Below, in pieces: positions 48,822-57,230 of a stretch of DNA of 64,000 nucleotides. Within the stretch, counting starts at the first letter, position 1. Each line of letters opens with the position of its first letter. The position numbers and the translations under genes are program-made. Location: contig URDX01000004.1 of assembly GCA_900546695.1 (NCBI GenBank), positions 62,001 through 126,000 of the forward strand, written 5' to 3'. The DNA comes from an uncultured Eubacteriales bacterium (GTDB taxonomy: Bacteria > Bacillota > Clostridia > Oscillospirales > CAG-272). The notes beneath the pieces were generated by a model that was not told where the DNA came from, ran no database searches, and saw nothing but the letters and a program-made list of their open reading frames with translations.

Positions 48822-49817
48822 ATGCCTGTTGTTTCGGATTATAAAAAAGTCAAAGAAATCTACGCGGATGCCTCAAAAAAGGGATGGGTAATTCCCTGCA
48901 TATGCAGCGAAAATCTCACCACCACCGAGGCTATCTTCGCCGCTGCGGAGGAGTTTGCGGCAGCGGGCGGCTATGAGACCGTTCCCGTGACCATCGCCAT
49001 GACGATAAAGTACAGCCATCGCCCGCAGGCGACCTACTACACGCACAGCCGCCGCGCCGATATCGGTCTGCGCTGCTTTGCAGCCGACGCGCATATACTC
49101 GCCGACGCTTATCCGCACGTCACCGCGATGCTGCATCTCGACCACGTTCAGCCTGTAGACGATGCCGACCTGCTCGAGGGCGACCTCAGCGATTTTGCAT
49201 CTATTATGTACGATGCATCGACCTTCCCGTTTGAGAAGAATATCGAGATGACCGCCGCATTTGTCCGCAAAATGCAGGGCAAGATCCTCATCGAGGGCGC
49301 TTGCGACGAGATTTACGACGCAGGCGGCTCGACCCATAACTCCATAACCACCCCCGAGGATGCCGACCGCTTTGTACGCGAGACGGGCGTTGACCTCGTC
49401 GTCTGCAATCTCGGAACCGAGCACCGTGCTTCCGGTAAGGATCTTAAGTACTACGGCGACGCAGCAAGAGAAATAAAGAGGGTTATCGGCGAGAAGATAG
49501 TGCTGCACGGCACTTCCTCCGTCACCGCCGATCAGATAAAGTCGCTCTTTGCCGACGGTATATGCAAGGTCAATATCTGGACCGCAGTTGAGCGTGATTC
49601 CTCTCCCGTCCTGCTCCGCTGGATGGTTGAGAACGCCGAGCGCATCGGCGGCGAAAAGACGGTAGACGCACTCATCTCCGAGGGCTATCTCGGCGAGCGC
49701 TGCCGCACAGGCGAAAAGGCAAGCCTCGCGCACTTCACTACAGCCGCAAGACAGAACGTCGTCTGGGAAGAGATGAAAAAGATTTGTAGGGCATACTTCG
49801 ATCTCTGGTATGTGTAA
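48822..49817 (+). CDS. Class II aldolase of the fructose-bisphosphate aldolase family
   Basis: A 331-residue zinc-dependent ketose-bisphosphate aldolase. HLDHVQPVDDADLL (Asp and His zinc ligands), SIMYDASTFPFEKNI, VVCNLGTEHRASGK, and the phosphate loop VLHGTSSVTADQIK with KVNIWTAVERD are all family motifs. The sequence LVVCNLGTEH differs from the typical FbaA or GatY/KbaY motif CAIGTxHG, so its substrate may not be fructose-bisphosphate. Its divergent partner is an FGGY kinase; together they could handle a keto-sugar phosphate. GGGGGAG precedes the ATG. The repeat element starts three bases after the stop. Confidence 0.85.
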   Translation: MPVVSDYKKVKEIYADASKKGWVIPCICSENLTTTEAIFAAAEEFAAAGGYETVPVTIAMTIKYSHRPQATYYTHSRRADIGLRCFAADAHILADAYPHVTAMLHLDHVQPVDDADLLEGDLSDFASIMYDASTFPFEKNIEMTAAFVRKMQGKILIEGACDEIYDAGGSTHNSITTPEDADRFVRETGVDLVVCNLGTEHRASGKDLKYYGDAAREIKRVIGEKIVLHGTSSVTADQIKSLFADGICKVNIWTAVERDSSPVLLRWMVENAERIGGEKTVDALISEGYLGERCRTGEKASLAHFTTAARQNVVWEEMKKICRAYFDLWYV

Positions 49818-49819
49818 TC

Positions 49820-50030
49820 GGGGATGCTAAAAAAGTCCGGAACGAAAAAGTGAATAAGTAACAATTTGTTTTCAGTGCAGCAGAGAAGCCAAGAAAAATA
49901 GGAAGAAATCCTGACGGATTTCTCCGCAAAGAATAAATTCACTTTTTCTGCGAGCGTTTTTGCCCCTCGACGTACGCTTGTACGCCTGACGGGGCAAAAT
50001 CACTTGCTCCGAACATTTTTATCTATCCCC
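49820..50030 (-). repeat. Structured intergenic element, copy 2
   Basis: A 211-bp element, minus orientation, with the ends GGGGATAGATAAAAA and TTTTTTAGCATCCCC. Stem A: TTTTGCCCC/GGGGCAAAA (49958-49966, 49991-49999) around CGTAC-GCTT-GTACG; stem B: AAAAAGTGAAT/ATTCACTTTTT (49845-49855, 49937-49947); stem C: GAAATCC-TGAC-GGATTTC (49905-49922). It begins right after the aldolase stop and is followed by a terminator. On its other side a partial end, CTCTTTAGCCTCCCC (minus strand, about 50033-50047), abuts the G4. Confidence 0.75.
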
Positions 50031-50096
50031 GCGGGGAGGCTAAAGAGTCGTTTTATTAACAATTCAAAAACGAGCCTTTACGAAGCAAATACATAA

Positions 50097-50142
50097 ATGG
50101 CACAGCAGCGCACCGTAAAGTGCATTGCTGTGCCATGTTTTT
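50097..50142 (+). terminator. Intrinsic terminator downstream of the aldolase and element
   Basis: ATGGCACAGCA (50097-50107) pairs with TGCTGTGCCAT (50126-50136), enclosing GCAC/GTGC, then GTTTTT. The minus-strand face could also end the his operon, though its T-run is weak. Confidence 0.75.
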
Positions 50143-50195
50143 ATATTCGACAACCAATATACCGCCAAGAAAATCAGCGCTCAGTCAAAAGCTCC

Positions 50196-51005
50196 TCAAC
50201 CGAGCGGCGACTCAAGCAGCAGCTCGCGGCTCCGTTCACCGTATCTCGCGCAGAAAGCATCCCTGCATTCTTCAAAGCCGTAGCAGAGCGTATCCGTGCG
50301 GTGGCTGTCGCTCGAGAGAATAAAGCGCCCGCCGTGCGCGGCGATATAATCTATCATCTCATCGGAAGGATACGGCGAGCTGCGGTATCCACGCGAGACC
50401 ACGCCCGTATTTATCTCGAATATCAGCCCCTCCGACAGCAGTCGGTCGGCAGCGCGCTGCCATGCCCTGCAATATCTCGGCGATAATGTATCGAGCTTCA
50501 GACCGCGCTCGATATACTTAGTTATCAGGTCAAAATGTCCGACTATCCCCGCGCCCGTGACCGTACCGACCTCCGCGACAAGCGAAAAGTAGCACTCGGC
50601 AGCCGATATAATATCCCCGCCGTAGTACCGCTCCGTCAGCGCGGTGAGCTCGTCGGCGCCCTCGTCTATCGCGAGCGGAGTATCCCCCGCGGGCAGATAG
50701 TGCACCGAGCCGATTACATAATCGTATCTGCCGTCGGCGCGCCCGCCGAAATAATCCTGCTCGATGCCGCAGAGAATGTCAAGTCTGCCGCGGTATTCAT
50801 CGTGCAGCGCGCGGCACTCCGCGATATACTCGTCAAGCTGCGCCGCGGGCATGCAGTAGCTCGTGTCATGCGGAGTATAGCAGTGGTCGGAAAAGCCCAT
50901 CGCCGTCATTCCGCGCGCAGTCGCCGCTTCGGCAAGCTCGCGCAGCCCGTCGCGCCCGTCGCTGAAGGTCGAATGTATATGAAAATCGCCCGATATGCGC
51001 TCCAT
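50196..51005 (-). CDS. hisK: Histidinol-phosphatase, PHP family (HisK)
   Basis: Removes phosphate from histidinol phosphate, the eighth step of histidine synthesis. The 269-residue PHP-domain enzyme shows DFHIHSTFSDGRDG (first metal His pair), FSDHCYTPH, GIEQDYFGG, IGSVHYL, GHFDLITKY and SSDSHRTD, together the trinuclear metal site. PHP proteins can have other roles, but position at the end of a complete his operon, sharing TGATG with the upstream hisIE stop, makes HisK the natural call. No hisN-type or HAD-type phosphatase is present in the operon. Confidence 0.9.
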   Translation of the reverse strand: MERISGDFHIHSTFSDGRDGLRELAEAATARGMTAMGFSDHCYTPHDTSYCMPAAQLDEYIAECRALHDEYRGRLDILCGIEQDYFGGRADGRYDYVIGSVHYLPAGDTPLAIDEGADELTALTERYYGGDIISAAECYFSLVAEVGTVTGAGIVGHFDLITKYIERGLKLDTLSPRYCRAWQRAADRLLSEGLIFEINTGVVSRGYRSSPYPSDEMIDYIAAHGGRFILSSDSHRTDTLCYGFEECRDAFCARYGERSRELLLESPLG

Positions 51006-51655
51006 CAGTTCATCTTCTCCTGCTTGACCTTCTTGTCGATGACATGACGTGAGGCAAGCTCCGCGCGGATATCGTCGAGCGATATGCCCGCCTCGACCAT
51101 AAGCACCATCACGTGATATGCAAGGTCCGCTATCTCGTAGACAGTCTCGCGTTTATCCTCAGCCTTTGCCGCGATAATTACCTCAGTGCTCTCCTCGCCT
51201 ATCTTCTTGAGTATCTTGTCAAGCCCCTTTTGGAAAAGATAGGTAGTGTACGAGCCCTCCTTCTGCTCGGTCTTTCTGCCGCGAATGAGCTCCATCAGCC
51301 CTTCATACGAAAAGCCCTCGCTCATCTCCTCCGCACCGTAGACCTCGCCCGTAAAGCATGAGCGGCTTCCCGTGTGACATGCGGGACCGTCGGGGCGCAC
51401 AAACACCTCGAGCGCGTCGCGGTCGCAGTCGGCAACGATGCGCACTACATGTTGATAGTTGCCGCTCGTCTCACCCTTGAGCCATAACTGCTGTCTCGAA
51501 CGACTCCAGAAGCAGGTGAGCCCGCGCTCAAGCGTTATGTCAAGGCTCTCGCGGCTCATGTATGCGAGAGTAAGCAGCTCGCGGCTCTCGCTGTCGATAA
51601 CTATTGCGGGAATAAGCCCGCGCTCGTCGAATTTCAGTTCATCAATTACTGCCAT
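51005..51655 (-). CDS. hisIE: Bifunctional phosphoribosyl-AMP cyclohydrolase / phosphoribosyl-ATP pyrophosphatase
   Basis: Catalyses steps 2 and 3 of histidine synthesis. HisI part (residues 1-105): TLAYMSRESLDITLERGLTC, FWSRSRQQLWLKGETSGNYQ, VVRIVADCDRDAL and ACHTGSRSCF with the zinc Cys residues. HisE part (about 115-216): LFQKGLDKILKKIGEESTEV and IIAAKAEDKRETVYEIADLA, the MazG-like helical bundle. The fused length of 216 is usual. The stop overlaps the hisK start. Confidence 0.95.
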   Translation of the reverse strand: MAVIDELKFDERGLIPAIVIDSESRELLTLAYMSRESLDITLERGLTCFWSRSRQQLWLKGETSGNYQHVVRIVADCDRDALEVFVRPDGPACHTGSRSCFTGEVYGAEEMSEGFSYEGLMELIRGRKTEQKEGSYTTYLFQKGLDKILKKIGEESTEVIIAAKAEDKRETVYEIADLAYHVMVLMVEAGISLDDIRAELASRHVIDKKVKQEKMN

Positions 51656-51750
51656 TTTCGTTCACCGCCCTGCACGGCAGGGTCGCCCTTTCCCGATATA
51701 ATATTACAATTTAGCATTGCGATTTTGTTTGCAGATATGCGTCAGCACGT

Positions 51751-52509
51751 TCAAAGCCTGACGGGGATTCCGCTCCGCTGCATTTCGCGCTTGAGCTCGG
51801 CTATGCCGACATCACCGAAATGGAATATAGACGCAGCCAAACCCGCGTCAACACCGGGCAGCTCGCAGAACAGATCGATAAAATCACGTATGCAGCCCGC
51901 GCCTCCCGACGCAATTACGGGGACGCCGACGGCATCGCACACCGCGCGCAGCATGGGGATATCAAAGCCGCCGCGAACACCGTCGGTGTCGATGGAGTTG
52001 ACAACTACCTCGCCCGCGCCGTCTCCGACGCAGCGGCGTATCCACTCGATAGCCTCCATGCCCGTGTCATCTCTGCCGCCGCGCGCAAACACGTGCAACT
52101 CACCGCCGACGCGCTTTACATCGACCGACAGAACGACGCACTGATCACCGTAGCGCTTTGCCGCCTCACCGATCAGAGCGGGATTTCGGATAGCGCCCGA
52201 ATTTACACTCACCTTGTCAGCACCGCAGCCGAGTACCCGTTCAAAATCGTCAAGCGAGCCGATACCTCCGCCGACCGTCAGCGGGATAAACACCCCGCGG
52301 CAGGTCTCGGTGAGTATGTCGGTAAACAGCCGCCTGCCCTCGGCAGACGCGGTAATATCATAAAACACAAGCTCATCCGCGCCCGCCCTGCTGTAATATG
52401 CGGCAAGCTCGACGGGGGATGATACGTCACGCAGCCCCTCGAAGTTAACGCCCTTTACAACACGACCGTCTCGAACGTCAAGGCACGGAATTATTCTCTT
52501 TGTTATCAT
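51751..52509 (-). CDS. hisF: Imidazole glycerol phosphate synthase, cyclase subunit
   Basis: HisF uses ammonia from HisH to close the imidazole ring. The 252-residue TIM barrel has MITKRIIPCLDVRDGRVVKG with catalytic Asp, FYDITASAEGRRLF, LTVGGGIGSLDDF, KVSVNSGAIRNP, NSIDTDGVRGGFDI with the second catalytic Asp and VIASGGAGCI. The start is ATG 52509, giving the normal length, although its ribosome binding site is weak; the frame continues 13 codons upstream. A 196-bp gap without a gene separates it from hisA. Confidence 0.95.
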   Translation of the reverse strand: MITKRIIPCLDVRDGRVVKGVNFEGLRDVSSPVELAAYYSRAGADELVFYDITASAEGRRLFTDILTETCRGVFIPLTVGGGIGSLDDFERVLGCGADKVSVNSGAIRNPALIGEAAKRYGDQCVVLSVDVKRVGGELHVFARGGRDDTGMEAIEWIRRCVGDGAGEVVVNSIDTDGVRGGFDIPMLRAVCDAVGVPVIASGGAGCIRDFIDLFCELPGVDAGLAASIFHFGDVGIAELKREMQRSGIPVRL

Positions 52510-52705
52510 TTTCAGGACCGTAGCTTTTGCAAAAAGCCCCTTTCTCACATATTCGTCAGCCGCGCCGCACGGCCGCCCCTGTACAGCGAGTCAGCACGGC
52601 GCGATACCCGACGCGATACCGTGCAGCACCGTTTTACAGCGCACGGTCAGCGCCGCAGCGATGCCGTCTCGCCCCGCGCCGTCGGTTTGAAAGCTCCGCA
52701 GCAAT
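52510..52705. other. GC-rich gap between hisA and hisF, no gene seen
   Basis: A 196-bp stretch rich in GCGATACC-like words (52596-52680) with no supported frame and no terminator. Such a gap is unusual inside this compact operon. Confidence 0.45.
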
Positions 52706-53419
52706 TTATCTCGCCGCGTCTATCGCCTCGCCGAGCTTTATATCGCCCGTATAATATGCCCTGCCGACGATAGCGCCGTACAGACCGAGCTCACGCAGTG
52801 CACGGATATCATCCATACTGCTGACGCCGCCCGACGCGATAATATTCATACCCGTCTGCTCGGACAGCGTGCGGTAGAGCTCGCGGTTAGTGCCGCGCAT
52901 AGCGCCGTCGCGCGAGATGTCGGTACAGATAAGCGTTCCGACGCCCATGCTCTCCGCCTCGAGGCAGAAATCGAGCGCAGAGTGCTCGGTCGTTTCGGTC
53001 CAGCCCTTTATGGCAACATAGCCGTCGCGCAGATCGACTCCGACGGCGATACGCTCGCCGTAAAGCCGTGCCGCCTCGCGCAGAAAATCGGGGGCGGTGA
53101 CCGCCGCCGTGCCGAGAATTACGCGGTCTATGCCCGCGTCGAGATAGCGACGCACCGCCGAAAGATCGCGTATACCGCCGCCGACCTCGCAGCGCAGTCC
53201 TATCTCCGACTTTATCCGACAGATAAGCTCATACGCAGGAGCGGTGCCGTCGCGCGCGCCCTCAAGGTCGACAAGATGTATCCATTCCGCGCCCGCGGCG
53301 GCGAAATCCCGCGCTACCGCAAGCGGGTCGGTGCTGTAGACCGTCTTTTTATCATAATCCCCTCGGAGCAGGCGTACCGCCTCGCCGCCGTACAGATCAA
53401 TTGCGGGAAAAATAAGCAT
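52706..53419 (-). CDS. hisA: HisA, ProFAR isomerase
   Basis: HisA performs the Amadori rearrangement, step 4. The 237-residue half-barrel duplication has MLIFPAIDLYGGEAVRLLRG with catalytic Asp, IHLVDLEGARDG, CEVGGGIRDLSAVRRYLDAG, VGVDLRDGYVAIKGW, CTDISRDGAMRGTN with the second catalytic Asp, and IIASGGVSSMDD. Start ATG 53419 fits family length, with AGGG eight bases upstream. Confidence 0.95.
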   Translation of the reverse strand: MLIFPAIDLYGGEAVRLLRGDYDKKTVYSTDPLAVARDFAAAGAEWIHLVDLEGARDGTAPAYELICRIKSEIGLRCEVGGGIRDLSAVRRYLDAGIDRVILGTAAVTAPDFLREAARLYGERIAVGVDLRDGYVAIKGWTETTEHSALDFCLEAESMGVGTLICTDISRDGAMRGTNRELYRTLSEQTGMNIIASGGVSSMDDIRALRELGLYGAIVGRAYYTGDIKLGEAIDAAR

Positions 53420-53489
53420 ACTTATAACCCTGCCTCCGCCGTGCAAAGGCTCCTTTCAATACTAATATACCCTCTCACGTGATGCCCTC

Positions 53490-54107
53490 TCACGAGCAGA
53501 AGGCACGGAGTATCCCGAGACCGACCTCGCCGCTCTTTTCGGGATGGAACTGACAGCCCATAACGTTGCCGCGCGCCGCCGCAGCGGTAACGGGCACGCC
53601 GTATTCGGTCGATGCGATGGTATCCTCGGCAACGCCGCCATCACCGCCTGCCGCATAATACGAATGAACAAAATACACATATGCCCCGTCGCGCACCCCG
53701 CTCAGCAGCGGATGCTCGCCGCGCTTTTCGAGTGCGTTCCAGCCCATATGCGGTATCTTGTACCCCTGCGGCACAGCGCCCGCAAGCGGAACGATGCTGC
53801 CGCGCAAAAGCCCGAGCCCCGCGTGCTCGCCGTACTCATAGCTGCGTTCAAACAGCAGCTGCATTCCGAGACAGATACCGAGCAGCGGCTTTCCGTCTGC
53901 GGCAAGTCTGCAGAGAACGCGGTCAAGCCCCGTCGCGCGCAGCTTTTCAGCCGCATCGCCGAACGCCCCGACACCCGGGAGAATTATTCTGTCCGCCTCC
54001 GCAAGAACATCGCTGTCACCGCTGACCGTAACGCTCTGCCCTATCGCGCGCAGCGAACACTCGAGTGAAAAGAGATTTCCTACTCCGTAATCGACGATTG
54101 CGACCAT
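53490..54107 (-). CDS. hisH: HisH, glutamine amidotransferase subunit of IGP synthase
   Basis: HisH releases ammonia from glutamine for HisF. The 205-residue class I amidotransferase has VAIVDYGVGNLFSLECSLRA, LPGVGAFGDA, the nucleophile Cys in GICLGMQLLFERS, and the His-Glu pair in CQFHPEKSGEVG. Start ATG 54107 shares TGATG with the hisB stop, with AAGGGG seven bases upstream. Confidence 0.95.
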   Translation of the reverse strand: MVAIVDYGVGNLFSLECSLRAIGQSVTVSGDSDVLAEADRIILPGVGAFGDAAEKLRATGLDRVLCRLAADGKPLLGICLGMQLLFERSYEYGEHAGLGLLRGSIVPLAGAVPQGYKIPHMGWNALEKRGEHPLLSGVRDGAYVYFVHSYYAAGGDGGVAEDTIASTEYGVPVTAAAARGNVMGCQFHPEKSGEVGLGILRAFCS

Positions 54108-54694
54108 CACAGCGCCCCCTTTGTAGATGGTATCTCACCCGCATACGCGGGGTCAATGCTGACCGCCTGACGGAGACTGCGCGCAGCCGACTTGAACGCG
54201 CCCTCTATTATATGGTGCGAATTGCGCCCCGAAAGCGAGCGCAGATGCAGTGTGCACTCCGCCCGACGCGCAAAGCCGAGCCAGAATTCCTCACACAGCT
54301 CTGTATCGAAATCGCCGACGCGCTCGGTCGGTATATCAAGCATGTAAACGAGCTGCGCACGCCCCGACAGATCGACCGCGCTGAGAATAAGCGCCTCATC
54401 CATCGGCAGAATGGTGTCGCCGTAGCGTCTGATACCGCGCTTGTCGCCGAGCGCCTCGGAAAATGCGCTGCCGAGCACAATCGCGATATCCTCTACGGTA
54501 TGGTGATAGTCTACATTAGTATCGCCCTTGCAGCGCACACGGAGGTCGAACCGTCCGTGCGACGCGAACAGGGTCAGCATATGGTCAAGAAAGCCGCAGC
54601 CCGAATCAATATCGCTCTTTCCGCTGCCGTCAAGATCAAGGGTCAGCGAGATGTCGGTCTCCGCGGTTTTTCGGTCAATACTTGCCACTCTCAT
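54107..54694 (-). CDS. hisB: HisB, imidazoleglycerol-phosphate dehydratase
   Basis: Catalyses step 6. The 195-residue protein is the monofunctional dehydratase (no phosphatase domain). It has two metal-binding His-rich motifs, DHMLTLFASHGRFD with DYHHTVEDIAI, and FWLGFARRAECTLHLR with HHIIEGAFKSAARSL. It starts inside the end of hisC (4-bp overlap) and ends overlapping hisH, so three consecutive genes are coupled. Confidence 0.96.
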   Translation of the reverse strand: MRVASIDRKTAETDISLTLDLDGSGKSDIDSGCGFLDHMLTLFASHGRFDLRVRCKGDTNVDYHHTVEDIAIVLGSAFSEALGDKRGIRRYGDTILPMDEALILSAVDLSGRAQLVYMLDIPTERVGDFDTELCEEFWLGFARRAECTLHLRSLSGRNSHHIIEGAFKSAARSLRQAVSIDPAYAGEIPSTKGAL

Positions 54695-55758
54695 GATTTT
54701 TCTTCCTTTATTATATCGGATATTGCGTCGAGCAGTGCGGACATCTCGTCCTCGCTGCCCACCGTGATACGGTTCCAGTCGTCGAGCCGCGGAGCGGTGA
54801 AATGCCTGACGAGTATTCCCCTCGCCTTCAGCGCCTTATACAGCGCCGCACCGCCGATATCGGGGCTTTTTGCAAAGAGAAAGTTCGCACTCGACGGCAG
54901 TACGGTAAAGCCAAGCCCGCGCAGCGATTCCGCCGTCCGCTCGCGCGTCGCGATAATGCGGCTGCGGCATACGTCAAAATATTCGCGGTCGGCAAGCGCA
55001 CCGACACCCGCCGCCATCGTCATGCGGTTGATATTGTAGGGGTTGACCGAGTAACGCAGCGTTTCGAGATCGCGTATCAGTTCCGCCGAGCCGATACCGA
55101 TGCCGAGACGCGCGCCCGCAAGACTGCGCGACTTTGAAAAGGTCTGCACAACAAGCAGGTTATCATATCGCTGCGTCAGCGGTACGGCGCTCTGCGCGCC
55201 GAAATCGACATACGCCTCGTCGATAACAACGACGTTGTCTGGGTTCTCACGGACTATTGCCTCGATATCGTCGAGCCCGAGCGCCATTCCCGTCGGGGCG
55301 TTCGGATTTGCGATAAATACCGTGCCGCCCGCAGAAAAATAATCGCGGGGATCTATCGAATAATCCTCCCGCAGCGGAACGGTGCGATACAAAACGCCGC
55401 ACTGCTCGGCAAAAACGGGATAAAAGCCGTAGGATATATCGGGGAAAATCGCGGGGCAGCGATTGTCACAGAAGGCGGAAAAAGCAAAATTCAGCACCTC
55501 ATCCGAGCCGTTACCAAACACTACCGCGTCCTCACCGATGCCGAAATACTCCGCCGCCGCAGCTCTGAGCGAGCGGCACTGCGGGTCGGAATAGAGCATG
55601 CAGCTGTTTGCTTCCTCGCGCGCAAGTCTGCACGCGACGGGAGACGGCGGATAGGGCGACTCGTTTGTATTAAGCTTTATATATCGCCTGTCCTGCGGCT
55701 GCTCCCCCGGTGTATACGGTGTCAGAAGCGAATACTTATCCGAAAAAAATCTGCTCAT
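54691..55758 (-). CDS. hisC: HisC, histidinol-phosphate aminotransferase
   Basis: Transfers an amino group from glutamate to imidazole-acetol phosphate (step 7). The 355-residue fold-type I PLP enzyme shows KLNTNESPYPPSP near the start, VFGNGSDEVLNFAF, FIANPNAPTGMALG, VVIDEAYVDFG, the PLP Lys in VQTFSKSRSLAGARLGIGIG, and NFLFAKSPD. Weak ribosome binding site. A 185-bp repetitive gap separates it from hisD. Confidence 0.94.
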   Translation of the reverse strand: MSRFFSDKYSLLTPYTPGEQPQDRRYIKLNTNESPYPPSPVACRLAREEANSCMLYSDPQCRSLRAAAAEYFGIGEDAVVFGNGSDEVLNFAFSAFCDNRCPAIFPDISYGFYPVFAEQCGVLYRTVPLREDYSIDPRDYFSAGGTVFIANPNAPTGMALGLDDIEAIVRENPDNVVVIDEAYVDFGAQSAVPLTQRYDNLLVVQTFSKSRSLAGARLGIGIGSAELIRDLETLRYSVNPYNINRMTMAAGVGALADREYFDVCRSRIIATRERTAESLRGLGFTVLPSSANFLFAKSPDIGGAALYKALKARGILVRHFTAPRLDDWNRITVGSEDEMSALLDAISDIIKEEKS

Positions 55759-55943
55759 CTTACACTGCTTTCACGGCGAAAGCGTCCTTTCTCATGTATA
55801 CTGCGGCTTTTTTGTCGCGCATTCGGCTGCAGCGCATTCGGTTCGGCTGTAGCACATTCGGCTATGTATCGTGCCATCGCGGTTCAGCACATCACATTAT
55901 CGCACTTTACTGCATTATCGCTGTACCGCGCTGTCGCGTATTA
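55759..55943. repeat. Word-repeat spacer between hisD and hisC
   Basis: On the minus strand, AGCCGAATGTGC, AGCCGAACCGAATGCGC and AGCCGAATGCGC occur in a row, preceded by GCGATAATG twice. No gene or terminator is seen. Confidence 0.5.
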
Positions 55944-57227
55944 TCAGTCCTTATTGCGTTCGCCGCGGACGAGTGCGCTGCGGGCATGAGCCGTCAGCCC
56001 CTCCTTGCGCGCAAAATATGCGACCTTGTCCGCGACCTTTTCAAGCGCCGCGCCCGTGTAGTAGGTGAACTGCGTCTTTTTGACAAAATCGTCGACCGAG
56101 AGCGGGCTCGAAAATCTTGCACTGCCGCCTGTGGGAAGGGTGTGATTAGGTCCCGCGAAGTAATCGCCGAGCGCCTCGGGGCAGTTTCTGCCCATAAATA
56201 CCGACCCTGCGTTGCGCACCGAATCGAGCAGGTCGAAGGGGTTTTCTACACACAGCTCAAGATGCTCGGGGGCTATCTCGTTCGCGATATCAATCGCCGA
56301 CGCTACGGACGGCGCAACGATTATCTTTCCGTTATCGTCGATAGACGCGCGGGCGATGTCGCAGCGCTCGAGCAGCGGCAGCTGACGCTCTATCTCCTCA
56401 CGCACCGCCTCTGCAAGCACACGGGAATCGGTAACGAGCACCGCGCTCGCCATGCGGTCGTGCTCAGCCTGCGAGAGCAGATCCGCAGCGACGCAGACAG
56501 GGTCGCTTCCGCCGTCGGATACGATAAGTATCTCACTCGGACCCGCTATCATGTCGATGGAAACAGCGCCGTAAACCTGTCGCTTTGCCTCTGCTACGTA
56601 TGCATTCCCGGGACCGACGATCTTGTCGACGCGCGGAACGGTCTCCGTTCCGTACGCAAGCGCCGCAACAGCCTGCGCACCGCCGACCTTGAATATCCTA
56701 TCAACTCCCGCGACCGATGCGGCTGCGAGAATAACGGGCGGAATGCTGCCGTCACGGCAGACGGGGGTAGTGATAACGACCTCGCGGCAGCCGGCTATCT
56801 TTGCGGGGATAGCGTCCATAAGAACGGTAGACGGATATGCCGCCGTTCCGCCGGGCACATACAGACCCGCGCGCTCAATGGGCATTACCTTCTGTCCGAT
56901 AACAACACCCTCTCGCTCGCTTATGATAAAGCTGCTGCGCTTCTGATGCCCGTGAAACTCGCGTATATTGTCCGCCGCCTCGCGCAGTATGCGGAGGAAT
57001 TCGGGCTCGACCGACTCAAGCGCCGCATCTATCTCACCCGCGCTCACCGTCAGACTGTCAAGCTCGGGGCTGTCAAAGCGTCTGCCGTACTCGAGCAGCG
57101 CCGCGTCTCCCCGAGCACGTACATCGGCTATAATGTCGCGCACCGTATCCTCAGCGCCTGCGCGCGGCTCGGTGCGTGCGAATATCTCGCTGCGCTCTAC
57201 CTCTCCGTATTCGAGTATCCTTATCAT
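55944..57227 (-). CDS. hisD: HisD, histidinol dehydrogenase
   Basis: Oxidises histidinol to histidine in two NAD-dependent steps, zinc-dependent. The 427-residue protein shows LYVPGGTAAYPSTVLMDAIP, VGGAQAVAALAYGTETVPRV, GPGNAYVAEAKRQVYG, SIDMIAGPSEIL and SQAEHDRMASAVLV, and the late APEHLELCVENP and GPNHTLPTGGSARFSS motifs with the catalytic Glu/His. GGGGGAG overlaps the stop of the hisZG gene, three bases before this start. Confidence 0.96.
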   Translation of the reverse strand: MIRILEYGEVERSEIFARTEPRAGAEDTVRDIIADVRARGDAALLEYGRRFDSPELDSLTVSAGEIDAALESVEPEFLRILREAADNIREFHGHQKRSSFIISEREGVVIGQKVMPIERAGLYVPGGTAAYPSTVLMDAIPAKIAGCREVVITTPVCRDGSIPPVILAAASVAGVDRIFKVGGAQAVAALAYGTETVPRVDKIVGPGNAYVAEAKRQVYGAVSIDMIAGPSEILIVSDGGSDPVCVAADLLSQAEHDRMASAVLVTDSRVLAEAVREEIERQLPLLERCDIARASIDDNGKIIVAPSVASAIDIANEIAPEHLELCVENPFDLLDSVRNAGSVFMGRNCPEALGDYFAGPNHTLPTGGSARFSSPLSVDDFVKKTQFTYYTGAALEKVADKVAYFARKEGLTAHARSALVRGERNKD

Positions 57228-57230
57228 TGC

